A stretch of DNA of 64,000 nucleotides from Rhodoferax ferrireducens (GTDB lineage: Bacteria; Pseudomonadota; Gammaproteobacteria; Burkholderiales; Burkholderiaceae_C): NCBI RefSeq assembly GCF_003347515.1, contig NZ_QEII01000312.1:62001-126000 (forward strand), written 5' to 3'. The notes under the pieces were generated by a model. It saw only the letters and a list, made by a program, of their open reading frames with translations. It made no database searches and had not been told where the DNA came from. How positions within the stretch are numbered: position 1 is the stretch's first letter; each line of letters starts with the position of its first letter. Below, in pieces: positions 42,805-50,684 of the stretch. The translations under genes were made by a program, and so were the position numbers.

Positions 42805-44433
42805 ATGCCCGAATCCCATCCCGACACCGCGCGAACCCGCAGCATTCCAGACGACGATCTCTCGCCACTGGCACCGTTTCGCAGGCCGGTGTTCCGCATG
42901 CTGTGGACCACCTGGCTCATGGCCAACATCTGCATGTGGATGAGCGATGTGGCGGCCGCGTGGATGATGACCTCCCTCACCGCCACCCCGCTCTGGGTGG
43001 CATTGGTGCAGACCGCCGCCAGTTTGCCGGTGTTCCTGCTCGGGCTGCCCAGCGGCGCCCTGGCCGACATTCTGGACCGCAAACGCTATTTCCTGGTGAC
43101 ACAAATCTGGGTCGCCGTGGTGGCGAGTTTGCTGAGCTTCACCATCTTTCTGGACGTTCTCTCGCCCCTGCTTCTGCTGGTGCTGATATTTGCCAATGGC
43201 ATTGGCCTGGCCATGCGCTGGCCGGTGTTCTCCGCCATCGTGCCCGAACTCGTGCCGCGTTCCCAGTTGCCCGCGGCCCTGGCGCTCAACGGGGTGTCCA
43301 TGAACATCTCGCGCATTGTTGGCCCACTGGTGGCGGGCGCCCTGATCGCCAGCGTTGGCAGCGTCTGGGTGTTCCTGCTGAATGCCGTACTGTCACTGGC
43401 CGCAGCCGTCGTCATCACGCGTTGGCGGCGCCAGCACAAGCCGCACCCGCTGGGTCGCGAGCGCCTGGGCAGCGCCATGCGCATTGGGCTGCAGTATGTA
43501 TCGCAGTCTTACCACCTCAAGGGTGTGCTGGTGCGCATCTCGATCTTTTTCTTCACCTCGACCGCGCTGGTGGCACTGCTGCCCCTGGTGGCGCGCGGCC
43601 TGCACGGGGGCGGCGCCGGCACCTTCACCTTGCTGCTGGCAGCCATGGGCGCGGGGGCGATTGTGGCGACCGCCTTCCTGCCGCAACTGCGCCGACAGCT
43701 CTCGCGCGATGCGCTGGTGTTGAGTGGTGCCGCCTTGCAGTCTGTGGCGATGCTGGTGATTGCGTTCACGCCCTACACCTGGGTGGCGGTGCCCGCCATG
43801 CTGTTTGCTGGCGCAGCCTGGATCACCACCGCCAACACACTGAGCGTCTCAGCCCAAATGGGCTTGCCCGACTGGGTCAGGGCGCGTGGCATGTCCATGT
43901 ACCAGATGTCCATCATGGGCTCCAGTGCTGCAGGTGCTGCCGTCTGGGGCCAGGTTGCAACACTCGGCAACGTGCACCTCAGCGTTGCGCTGGCGGCGTT
44001 GGCCGGCGTATTGGCCATGGCCGTGGTCAATCGCGTCATGCCGGGACATGGCATGGTCGAAGACCTGACGCCCTCTACCGTTTTCAAGGCGCCGCAGGCC
44101 GATGCGCCGCCTGCCCACGGGCATGTGATGGTGATGATCGAGTACAAAGTCGACCCGGCGCGCGCGGAAGAGTTTCGCGCCTTGATGCAGGAAAGCCGCC
44201 GCAGTCGCCTGCGCCATGGCGCCTTGTCGTGGGAGCTGCTGCAGGACATCAGCGACCGCGGCCGCTTCGTCGAGATGATCGAGGACGCCTCCTGGACCGA
44301 CCACTTGCGTCGCTTTGACCGGGTGACCGCCGGCGATGTGGCTTTGCGTGATCGCAAGCTGGCTTTTCACATTGGTGAATCGCCGCCCCTGGTCACACGC
44401 AGCGTCATGGAAACGACACTCAAGACGGGTTGA
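42805..44433 (+). CDS. MFS_3 (EntS-like) transporter with C-terminal ABM-like domain, second copy
   Basis: 542 residues with the same layout as the gene at 12694-14274: MFS_3 helices (FRMLWTTWLMANICMWMSDVAAAWMMTSLTATPLWVALVQTAASLPVFLLGLPSGALADILDRKRY) then a ~105-residue soluble tail (VMVMIEYKVDPARAEEFRALMQESRRSRLRHGALSWELLQDISDRGRFVEMIEDASWTDHLRR), which resembles an antibiotic-biosynthesis-monooxygenase-like fold. Function is probably proton-driven export; substrate unknown. The start at ATG 42805 begins the conserved N-terminus. Confidence 0.85.
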   Translation: MPESHPDTARTRSIPDDDLSPLAPFRRPVFRMLWTTWLMANICMWMSDVAAAWMMTSLTATPLWVALVQTAASLPVFLLGLPSGALADILDRKRYFLVTQIWVAVVASLLSFTIFLDVLSPLLLLVLIFANGIGLAMRWPVFSAIVPELVPRSQLPAALALNGVSMNISRIVGPLVAGALIASVGSVWVFLLNAVLSLAAAVVITRWRRQHKPHPLGRERLGSAMRIGLQYVSQSYHLKGVLVRISIFFFTSTALVALLPLVARGLHGGGAGTFTLLLAAMGAGAIVATAFLPQLRRQLSRDALVLSGAALQSVAMLVIAFTPYTWVAVPAMLFAGAAWITTANTLSVSAQMGLPDWVRARGMSMYQMSIMGSSAAGAAVWGQVATLGNVHLSVALAALAGVLAMAVVNRVMPGHGMVEDLTPSTVFKAPQADAPPAHGHVMVMIEYKVDPARAEEFRALMQESRRSRLRHGALSWELLQDISDRGRFVEMIEDASWTDHLRRFDRVTAGDVALRDRKLAFHIGESPPLVTRSVMETTLKTG

Positions 44434-44472
44434 AGGCGCTGTAGTGATCAGCGCCGCCAGGGCCGACAACGA

Positions 44473-44865
44473 TCACGTTGTAACAAAACGCCCACGCAGA
44501 TAGGCGACGATTTCACCGGAGTCGTACAGCCACTGGCTGTTCCCCGCCTGATCGGTAATCTTCAGGCAGGGCAGCTTGACCTGGCCGCCGCCAAGCATGA
44601 GATCCTCGCGGTTCTTGCCCATCTTTTGCACGTTCAGGCGCTCAATCTTCAATGACAAGCGGCGCATTTCCTGGCGCACCTTGATGCAGAAGGGACAAGT
44701 CCGGTACTGGTACAAAACGATACTCTGGCACTGCTGATCCAGAGTCCCCTGCACGGCCGGCTGACGCACCAGGCCCCTCGGTCGGGTCACAAATTCCCAC
44801 AGCAGCATCACGGGGCCCAGGACAAAGCGTAAGGCTTTGAAGAATGCCCTGATAAAAAACCTCAT
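44473..44865 (-). CDS. Membrane-anchored glutaredoxin-like protein
   Basis: 130 residues. An N-terminal hydrophobic/amphipathic segment (FIRAFFKALRFVLGPVMLLWEFV) is followed by a glutaredoxin fold with CPFC (YQYRTCPFCIKVRQEM), LPCLKITD (cis-Pro region, here preceded by VKLPC) and the C-terminal SGEIVAYL. It probably reduces protein or glutathione disulfides at the inner face of the membrane. It overlaps the upstream gene by 4 bp (ATGA), so the two are co-expressed. Confidence 0.85.
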   Translation of the reverse strand: MRFFIRAFFKALRFVLGPVMLLWEFVTRPRGLVRQPAVQGTLDQQCQSIVLYQYRTCPFCIKVRQEMRRLSLKIERLNVQKMGKNREDLMLGGGQVKLPCLKITDQAGNSQWLYDSGEIVAYLRGRFVTT

Positions 44866-45557
44866 GCCTGCGCCGGGGCGTTGCTTGCCAGCTTGAAGCT
44901 ACCGGATGGTCCCGCAATGATTCGGCCACTCTCAATCAGTTTCTTGGTCGCCGCAGTCATGGAGCCCAGTGGAATTCCTATCTCAAGACTGATCGCCGAC
45001 TGATGGATCACGGTGAATTCATCCGGGTTCAGGATGCGCTCCAGATGCTGCAACAGTTTGGCGGGGTTGCCACTCGGCGCCGGTTGACTTCCCGAAGCCA
45101 TGGCGGGCTTGACCTGGCTCACTTTGGCTGCGGCCCGGGCTTTAGGCGCGCGTTTTTTGGAGGACGCTGTTTTCTTCTTTGCCTTCTTTGTCTTGACCAC
45201 CACGTCGGTAGGCATCGTCTCGTCCTGACCGTTCCTACCCGATTCGACGGCGTGTATCGGCGCGGCAAGGGTCGGCATATCCGTCACGGTGAGGCGGTCA
45301 TCGGCGGTCAAATCCGCGGCAACGCTAAAAACCTTTTTGAGCTCTTCCTCGATCCCGGCAACGGTTTGCGAGAGGCGCGCGACCACCTTCCAATTCTCAA
45401 AAATAGCGTCATTGCCCAAGCCATAGGGATTGGAAACCATGGCGGCGTTGATACGCTCGGCATATTCCTTGACTGCGTTTTTAAGTTCGGTATCGGCCGC
45501 GAATACCGCTGCGCCAGCATGTTGAATAGCTGACAGTGTTGCGCTGGAAAGTGACAT
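44862..45557 (-). CDS. Hypothetical protein with Lys/Ala-rich linker and winged-helix-like C-terminus
   Basis: 231 residues from ATG 45555-45557 (AAGGAT upstream). Three parts are visible: an N-terminal helical domain (~1-90, SLSSATLSAIQHAGAAVFAADTELKNAVKEYAERIN), a basic linker (~115-160, KTKKAKKKTASSKKRAPKARAAAK) like that of histone-H1-type proteins, and a C-terminal domain (~170-225, HLERILNPDEFTVIHQSAISLEIGIPLGSMTAATKKLIESGRI) that looks like a winged helix. It may bind DNA. No family is recognised. Confidence 0.6.
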   Translation of the reverse strand: MSLSSATLSAIQHAGAAVFAADTELKNAVKEYAERINAAMVSNPYGLGNDAIFENWKVVARLSQTVAGIEEELKKVFSVAADLTADDRLTVTDMPTLAAPIHAVESGRNGQDETMPTDVVVKTKKAKKKTASSKKRAPKARAAAKVSQVKPAMASGSQPAPSGNPAKLLQHLERILNPDEFTVIHQSAISLEIGIPLGSMTAATKKLIESGRIIAGPSGSFKLASNAPAQA

Positions 45558-45690
45558 GGATTTGATCCTTTTCGACATCTGATGGATAACGGGGTTCGCG
45601 CTGTCTACCCGGGTATTACGACCGGGCATGGATAGGAAAGCAGCACGAAATCCTGCTTGTGTAGGGTTAGTATCTTATCGTGAGCCCTGT

Positions 45691-46212
45691 TTACAGCGCT
45701 TTTTGCACGACCGCGCCTTTGAACAGGTAGGGCAATCGGGGGCCACTGCTTTCCGCTGCGCCGCCTTTGCTTTCGACACTGATGGCCAGCTGGGGCACGT
45801 CATCCAAGATGTTGATGTTGGCGGCCAGGCGCAAGGTTTTGCCCGCGCTTCCCAAAACACCCAGGGAACGGGGCTTGCCGTTCGCGGGCAGGGCCCACAG
45901 CTGCATGCTGTCCTCACGTCCCTCCGCCACGCTGTTCAGGCGCTGGATCTGCAAGGCTGCATCTTGCGGGTCGAGCGTGACCAGCATGGCCGGGGCGTGG
46001 TTGTCGTCCAGCAGCACGGCGATGTACTTGATCTGCGCAGTGTCTTGCAGCTTGGTCTGCAGATGATTGATCTGGGCCTTGAACTGCTCATACATGCTCA
46101 CGCCCGTGGCGGTGGCGATGGCCATCAGCAGCAGGCACACAATCGTGGCGGCGCGCCACCACGATCCATGGGTTATCGGGGGTTGGGGTTGGATAGTTTC
46201 ATTCATCGGCAT
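45691..46212 (-). CDS. RskA-like protein lacking the anti-sigma domain
   Basis: 173 residues: a short cytoplasmic N-terminus, one membrane helix (~18-38), and a periplasmic domain matching the C-terminal part of RskA anti-sigma factors (MQLWALPANGKPRSLGVLG; LAISVESKGGAAESSGPRLPYLFKGAVV). In typical RskA proteins a cytoplasmic zinc-binding anti-sigma domain precedes the helix; here only about 17 residues do. No sigma factor gene is adjacent. It may be a remnant, or a membrane sensor that has lost sigma binding. Confidence 0.65.
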   Translation of the reverse strand: MPMNETIQPQPPITHGSWWRAATIVCLLLMAIATATGVSMYEQFKAQINHLQTKLQDTAQIKYIAVLLDDNHAPAMLVTLDPQDAALQIQRLNSVAEGREDSMQLWALPANGKPRSLGVLGSAGKTLRLAANINILDDVPQLAISVESKGGAAESSGPRLPYLFKGAVVQKAL

Positions 46213-46291
46213 TGATTCGCTTGATAAGGGGTTGCAGCCGCAAGCTGCAATTCCGTTTCATCCTAACGCAAATAAATGGACGCACATCTGA

Positions 46292-46305
46292 TTGACCCGG
46301 ATCAA
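46292..46305 (+). promoter_or_regulatory. FNR/ANR-like box upstream of the DUF1488 gene
   Basis: TTGACCCGGATCAA fits TTGAY-N4-RTCAA, the binding site of FNR/ANR/DNR regulators. It lies ~60 bp before the DUF1488 ATG, so a start at about 46340 would put the box at the activating -41.5 position. Oxygen- or NO-dependent control is inferred. Confidence 0.5.
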
Positions 46306-46363
46306 CATCGGCATCGACGGCAGGTCCACAATTGACTTACAGTCGCGCCCGGAGGTATCCACA

Positions 46364-46633
46364 ATGAACGACCTTGCCCTAGAAAACATCCGGATTGACC
46401 CGGAAATTGGCGACGGAATTAGCTTCACAGTCGATATCCGCGGCACAGCGCATCGATTCTTCGTGAGTCGGGAAACGCTTGGCGACGTGGAGCGAACCCT
46501 GCTCGCCGACAACCATGACATGCTTGCATCGTTTGAACGCCAACATGACAAGGTTCAACACGCCATTGTCAACGTGCTCAAGTTCGGCACCAGTCACAAC
46601 GTCACGTTTTTAAAGACGGCGTTTTTCAGATGA
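46364..46633 (+). CDS. DUF1488 family small protein
   Basis: 89 residues from ATG 46364 with a strong GGAGG at 46351. IRIDPEIGDGISFTVDIRGTAHRFFVSRETLGDVE is the DUF1488 pattern (a small family related to YrdB). No catalytic motif is seen. It is preceded by an FNR/ANR-like box. The divergent neighbour is the RskA-like gene. Function unknown. Confidence 0.7.
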   Translation: MNDLALENIRIDPEIGDGISFTVDIRGTAHRFFVSRETLGDVERTLLADNHDMLASFERQHDKVQHAIVNVLKFGTSHNVTFLKTAFFR

Positions 46634-46655
46634 GGCTTGCCTGGCAATTCCGGTC

Positions 46656-48164
46656 ATGCATCCACCTCTGCCCGCGCTGATCCAGGCCCTGCTGGAGCCC
46701 CAACGCTATCCCGATCCGGCGTCACGCGTCGACCTGGTCGAAACCCATATCTCGTGGGTGCTGCTGGCCGGCGCGTTTGCCTACAAAATCAAGAAACCGG
46801 TCACGCTACCTTTTCTTGACTTCTCTACACTGACGCTGCGCCGGACCTATTGCGAAACCGAGTTGCGGCTCAACCGCCGCTTTGCCCCGGCGCTTTATCT
46901 GGATGTTGTGGCGATCAGCGGTACGCCCGAGAATCCCCAACTCGGAGGTGCTGGCGCAGCCATCGAGTTCGCGGTGAAGATGCGCCGCTTTGACGAGTCG
47001 GCCCGGCTGGACCGGATCTGCGCTCGCGGCGCGCTGACGCCGGAACACCTAGGCCAGTTGGCTCAAACCATCGTGACCTTTCACCGCGACGCAGCGCTTG
47101 CGCCGGCCGAATCGAACTATGGCGCGCCCGCCGAGATCCTGACACCCGCGCTGGACAACTTTGAAGACCTGCGCGCCCTGCTGCCGGGGCCGCCCTGGCA
47201 GAGCCAGCTCGACGCTCTGTCGATCTGGACTCGCACTGAGTTTCAGCGCCTGCAACCGCTGTTCGTGGCGCGCAAGGTGGCGGGACGAGTGCGCGAATGC
47301 CACGGCGATTTGCACCTGGGCAACCTCGCCCTGATCGACGGGCGCGTGACGCTATTCGATTGCATTGAGTTCAACGAGGCCTTCCGCTGGATCGACGTCG
47401 CCAGCGAAATTGCCTTCACCTACGTGGACCTGCTGGATCACCACCAGCCCGGACTGGCGGGCTGGTTCCTCAACCAATGGCTAAGCGATGGCGGCGACTT
47501 TGAAGCCGTGCCGCTGCTGCGTTTTTACGCCGCCTATCGCGCTGTGGTGCGGGCCAAGGTGGCAGCGATCCGGGCCAGTCAGGCGCAGGACGAGCAGCGC
47601 GAGGCACAAGGCTATCTGGCCCTGACCGAGGGCATCGTCTCGCCCCCCCGGCCCCGCCTGATCATTACCCACGGCCTGTCCGGCTGCGGCAAGACCAGGG
47701 CCTCCACCCGGCTGGTGCTGGACGATCCTAGCGCCACGACGCTGCGCCTGCGCTCGGATGTGGAGCGCAAACGCCTGTTCGGGTTGGCGCCGCAGGGCCG
47801 CAGCGACTCAGCGGTGGGCGGCGGCATTTACCAGCCGGATGCCAACCAACGCACTTACCACCACTTGCTGGAACTGGCCCGGCAACAGCTAACGGCCGGC
47901 TGGTCCACCATCGTTGATGCGGCGTTTCTGAGGCATGAGGAACGGGCGGCCTTCCAGGCGCTGGCGGCTGAGGTCGGCGTGGAATTTTTCATCCTGGCAC
48001 CGCAGGCCTCGCTGGCGCAATTGCGCGAACGCATCCTCGAACGTCTGGAAAAAGGCAGTGATGCGTCGGAAGCCACCCTGGCCGTACTGGACCAGCAGAT
48101 GGCGTCAATCGAACCGCTGGACGTGGAAGAGACCCGGCATCTGCTGCCGTTCCCGGCGCCCTGA
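46656..48164 (+). CDS. Fusion of aminoglycoside-phosphotransferase-like kinase and P-loop ATPase
   Basis: 502 residues. The N-terminal ~330 residues carry a kinase-like fold (Brenner-type motif HGDLHLGNLAL, then DCIEFNEAFRWIDVASE). The C-terminal ~165 residues have a P-loop GLSGCGKTRAST and resemble gluconate-kinase-like ATPases. Both halves occur as separate COGs (COG2187, COG0645), and this fused form is common in proteobacteria. Substrates are unknown; it is not a drug-resistance gene by any direct evidence here. Confidence 0.85.
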   Translation: MHPPLPALIQALLEPQRYPDPASRVDLVETHISWVLLAGAFAYKIKKPVTLPFLDFSTLTLRRTYCETELRLNRRFAPALYLDVVAISGTPENPQLGGAGAAIEFAVKMRRFDESARLDRICARGALTPEHLGQLAQTIVTFHRDAALAPAESNYGAPAEILTPALDNFEDLRALLPGPPWQSQLDALSIWTRTEFQRLQPLFVARKVAGRVRECHGDLHLGNLALIDGRVTLFDCIEFNEAFRWIDVASEIAFTYVDLLDHHQPGLAGWFLNQWLSDGGDFEAVPLLRFYAAYRAVVRAKVAAIRASQAQDEQREAQGYLALTEGIVSPPRPRLIITHGLSGCGKTRASTRLVLDDPSATTLRLRSDVERKRLFGLAPQGRSDSAVGGGIYQPDANQRTYHHLLELARQQLTAGWSTIVDAAFLRHEERAAFQALAAEVGVEFFILAPQASLAQLRERILERLEKGSDASEATLAVLDQQMASIEPLDVEETRHLLPFPAP

Positions 48165-48228
48165 ACGGACAGGCCTGCGCGAAACAGGACGACCGGCGGC
48201 CGGCGATCGGCTCGGTATGCCAGACCCG

Positions 48229-49077
48229 TCAGGTGGGGAAACCCGGCCACGCCACCAGCGTGTCCGGCGGCAACTGGTCCATCTCCGTCAGCAGTTGCGC
48301 CAGGGCAAGGCCGGCCGCAGCCACCAGCACGCGACCTTTATCCGCCGTGGCGGCAGCCGCGTTGCCGACCGCACCGGCCGGGTTGTAGTCCTGCATTTGC
48401 CAGCCGAGCTTGGCGCTTTTGCCATTGCCCAGAATGCCAAATTTTTGCGCGCGCTCCTGTGAGCTGGAGGCGAAGTCTTGGGCCTGCGCCATGTCCACAT
48501 GCGCCGGGTCCAGCGCCAGCATCATCGAGGTTTCGATATCGCCGGCATGAATGCCAAAGCGATGTTCCTCGGCGCTGAACAAGGCATTCACATCATTGCC
48601 CTGCGCGTCCAGCAGCGGCAGGTTGAACCAGCTGACGCTGTACACCAGCATGCCCAGGCGCGCCCGCAGGTCACGCGCCACGATGTCCATCACGCTGACC
48701 TGACCGCCGTGCGAATTGAAGAGCAGCAACTTCTTGATGCCTGCCGCCGCCACCGATTCGCCGATGTCGGTCCACAGCCGCAAAATCGTCTCGGCCTTGA
48801 GCGTGAGCGTGCCGGGAAAACGCGCATGCTCTGGACTCAGGCCGACGGCTTGCGTGGGCAGCACCAGCACTTTCAAGTCCGGCGCCAGATGCGGCAGCGC
48901 CGCCGCCACCACGCCATCGACCAGTACCGTGTCCACGTTCAGCGGCAAATGCGGGCCATGCTGCTCGGTGGCGGCGACGGGCAAGACGGCGATGGTCTGT
49001 GCCGCCTCGCCGCTTTCAATCAGGTGGGCGAAGTCCTGCGTGGAGAGATCGGCCCAGAATCTGGATTTGGTGGTCAT
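48229..49077 (-). CDS. Creatininase-family amidohydrolase
   Basis: 282 residues. Metal-binding motifs of the family are seen: ATEQHGPHLPLNVDT, FNSHGGQVSVMDIVA and EEHRFGIHAGDIETSMML. Members hydrolyse creatinine or formamide bonds (including formamidopyrimidine intermediates in riboflavin synthesis in archaea, and mycofactocin processing). Nothing near it identifies the substrate. It is a single gene on the minus strand. Confidence 0.88.
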   Translation of the reverse strand: MTTKSRFWADLSTQDFAHLIESGEAAQTIAVLPVAATEQHGPHLPLNVDTVLVDGVVAAALPHLAPDLKVLVLPTQAVGLSPEHARFPGTLTLKAETILRLWTDIGESVAAAGIKKLLLFNSHGGQVSVMDIVARDLRARLGMLVYSVSWFNLPLLDAQGNDVNALFSAEEHRFGIHAGDIETSMMLALDPAHVDMAQAQDFASSSQERAQKFGILGNGKSAKLGWQMQDYNPAGAVGNAAAATADKGRVLVAAAGLALAQLLTEMDQLPPDTLVAWPGFPT

Positions 49078-49095
49078 GTGTTTGTCATCGCGAGG

Positions 49096-50138
49096 CTAAG
49101 TATCCATATTTTCATCTGGAGCCGACACGTTCAGCGCATAAAACTCGTGCAGTTTGGCGGCCAGCAGCTTTTTATCTGGTAACTGAGTCTGGTACTCGGC
49201 GACCAGCGCGGGGGACAGCGAACGGCTGAGCGCGTATTCGACCACTTCGCTGTCTTTGGACGCGCACAGCAGCACGCCGATGGCCGGGTTTTCATGGGGC
49301 TTGCGGTGGTCGCGGTCCAGGGCTTCGAGGTAGAAATTGAGCTTGCCGAGATGCTCGGGCGCAAAGGCGGTGACTTTCAACTCAATGGCCACCAGACAAT
49401 TCAGGCCACGATGGAAGAAGAGCAAATCAAGCGCGAAGTCCTGACCGCCGACCTGCACCGGGTATTCCGTGCCGATGTAGCAAAAGTCTCGTCCCAACTC
49501 GGTCAGAAACCGCCCCAGGTTTTGCAGTAGCGAGCGGTGCAGGTCCAGTTCGGAGTGGTCAGCGGGAAGGCCCAGGAATTCAAGCAGGTAGGTATCCTTG
49601 AAAAAGTCATCGGCTTGCGGATGCAATTCTCTCAACGCTGTTGAGAGTTTTGGCGGGTTGAGCACGGTTCGCTCAAACAGGGCGCTGTCAATTTGTCGTG
49701 CAACCTCCCGCACCGACCAGCAATTTTGCGTCGCCATCCGCAGGTAGAACTCGCGTTCTTCGCTTCGTTTCGAGCGGCTGAGGATGTGAAGATGGGGCGA
49801 AGCAAAACTCTCAACAGCGGTGAGAGTTTTGCTTCGCCCCGGTAGGCCTCGAAAAACTGGCGCATGCGCCAGAGGTTTTGCGGCGAGAAGCCGCGCAAGC
49901 CTGGTTCGCGCTGCGCAATGTAGCCGGCCAGTTGCACGACCGTTCCCTTGGCTCAACCGTCGGCCTCGATTTTGTAGTGAAGGTATTCACCGACGCGCCA
50001 GTAAAGGTCGATCAGTTCCGTGTTCACGGCCGACATCGCTCGCTGGCGTGACACATGGATCAGCTTCACCACTTCGGCGAAGGCTGCTTCGACCGCCGCA
50101 TTGGCTGCGACATTATTCCTGCTCATTTGCTCTCCCAT
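49096..50138 (-). pseudogene. yhcG: Inactivated YhcG-type (DUF1016) PD-(D/E)XK nuclease gene
   Basis: Three fragments form one gene. 50138-49956 encodes AELIHVSRQRAMSAVNTELIDLYWRVGEYLHYKIEADG, then a TGA (49955-49953) stands where the family has Trp (GW-KGTVVQLA). The same frame continues (GYIAQREPGLRGFSPQNLWRMRQFFEAYRG) until ~49820, where a perfect inverted repeat (49794-49840) shifts the frame. The nuclease part (HILSRSKRSEEREFYLR, FALDLLFFHRGLNCLVAIELK with the active-site residues) is then intact in another frame to 49096. Two lesions rule out a working full-length protein, though the C-terminal ORF of 286 codons could still be translated. Confidence 0.85.
49794..49840. repeat. Perfect 20-bp-arm inverted repeat inside the yhcG pseudogene
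   Basis: GGGGCGAAGCAAAACTCTCA, a 7-base centre ACAGCGG, then the exact reverse complement. On the coding strand the first arm encodes the family residues RGEAKLSP; the second arm is a mirrored copy that replaces the expected ELxW segment and shifts the frame. Confidence 0.9.
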
Positions 50139-50250
50139 GATTTCATCCAGCAGCCCGCCTGCTTCGCCCTCAATGGCCCGTCATCGCCAATGCCCCAGAT
50201 GCATCAGACGATTTTGTAGCGGGTTATCGGGTCCGCTGTCTTCTTTGCCC

Positions 50251-50592
50251 CTATGCCTTCTTCAAAAAGCAGGCTTTCAGCATGAAGCTGCCCGCGTCCA
50301 TCTTGCAATCGACCTCATGGTCGCCATCAACCAGACGAATGCTCTTGACCTTGGTGCCTTTTTTCAACACGGTGGATGAGCCCTTGACTTTCAAGTCCTT
50401 GATCAGGATGACCGCATCGCCATCGGCCAGCGGGTTGCCGTTGGAATCCTTGATGACGCCATCGCCCTCCTCGCTGTCTTCAGCGACCGCTTGCGCCGGC
50501 CACTCATGCGCGCAGTCGGGGCAAACGTAGTTGTCGCCGTCCAGATAGGTGTTTTCGAGAGTGCATTGTGGGCAGGCGGGGATGTTGGACAT
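50251..50592 (-). CDS. yjdM: YjdM/PhnA-type zinc-ribbon protein
   Basis: 113 residues. An N-terminal zinc ribbon with CPQC and CPDC pairs (PACPQCTLENTYLDGDNYVCPDCAHEW) and a C-terminal beta domain (DAVILIKDLKVKGSSTVLKKGTKVKSIRLVDGDHEVDCKMDAGSFMLKACFLKKA) match the PhnA/YjdM family, once linked to alkylphosphonate use by E. coli context. No phosphonate genes are in the window, so the role is unclear. Confidence 0.93.
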   Translation of the reverse strand: MSNIPACPQCTLENTYLDGDNYVCPDCAHEWPAQAVAEDSEEGDGVIKDSNGNPLADGDAVILIKDLKVKGSSTVLKKGTKVKSIRLVDGDHEVDCKMDAGSFMLKACFLKKA

Positions 50593-50684
50593 GGCTGACT
50601 TTTCTAATAGGAGGGTTGGCCGCAGGCTGGCACGACAGGCGCACTAGTACGGTTTGAACAAGGCGGCAAGTATAGGAAATCGTT

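Noticed and set aside
42393..44318. A 641-codon plus-strand frame across the gap and the second MFS gene
   Set aside because: It runs in another frame through the MFS gene; only the short transposase-like stretch from 42639, in a different frame, looks real.
44437..44457. GGCGCT...AGCGCC hairpin after the second MFS gene
   Set aside because: Six-bp stem with a 9-base loop and no T-run; too weak to call as a terminator.
48229..49077. Creatininase-family gene as part of a mycofactocin or riboflavin operon
   Set aside because: No mycofactocin maturation genes or riboflavin genes are nearby; only the family can be stated.
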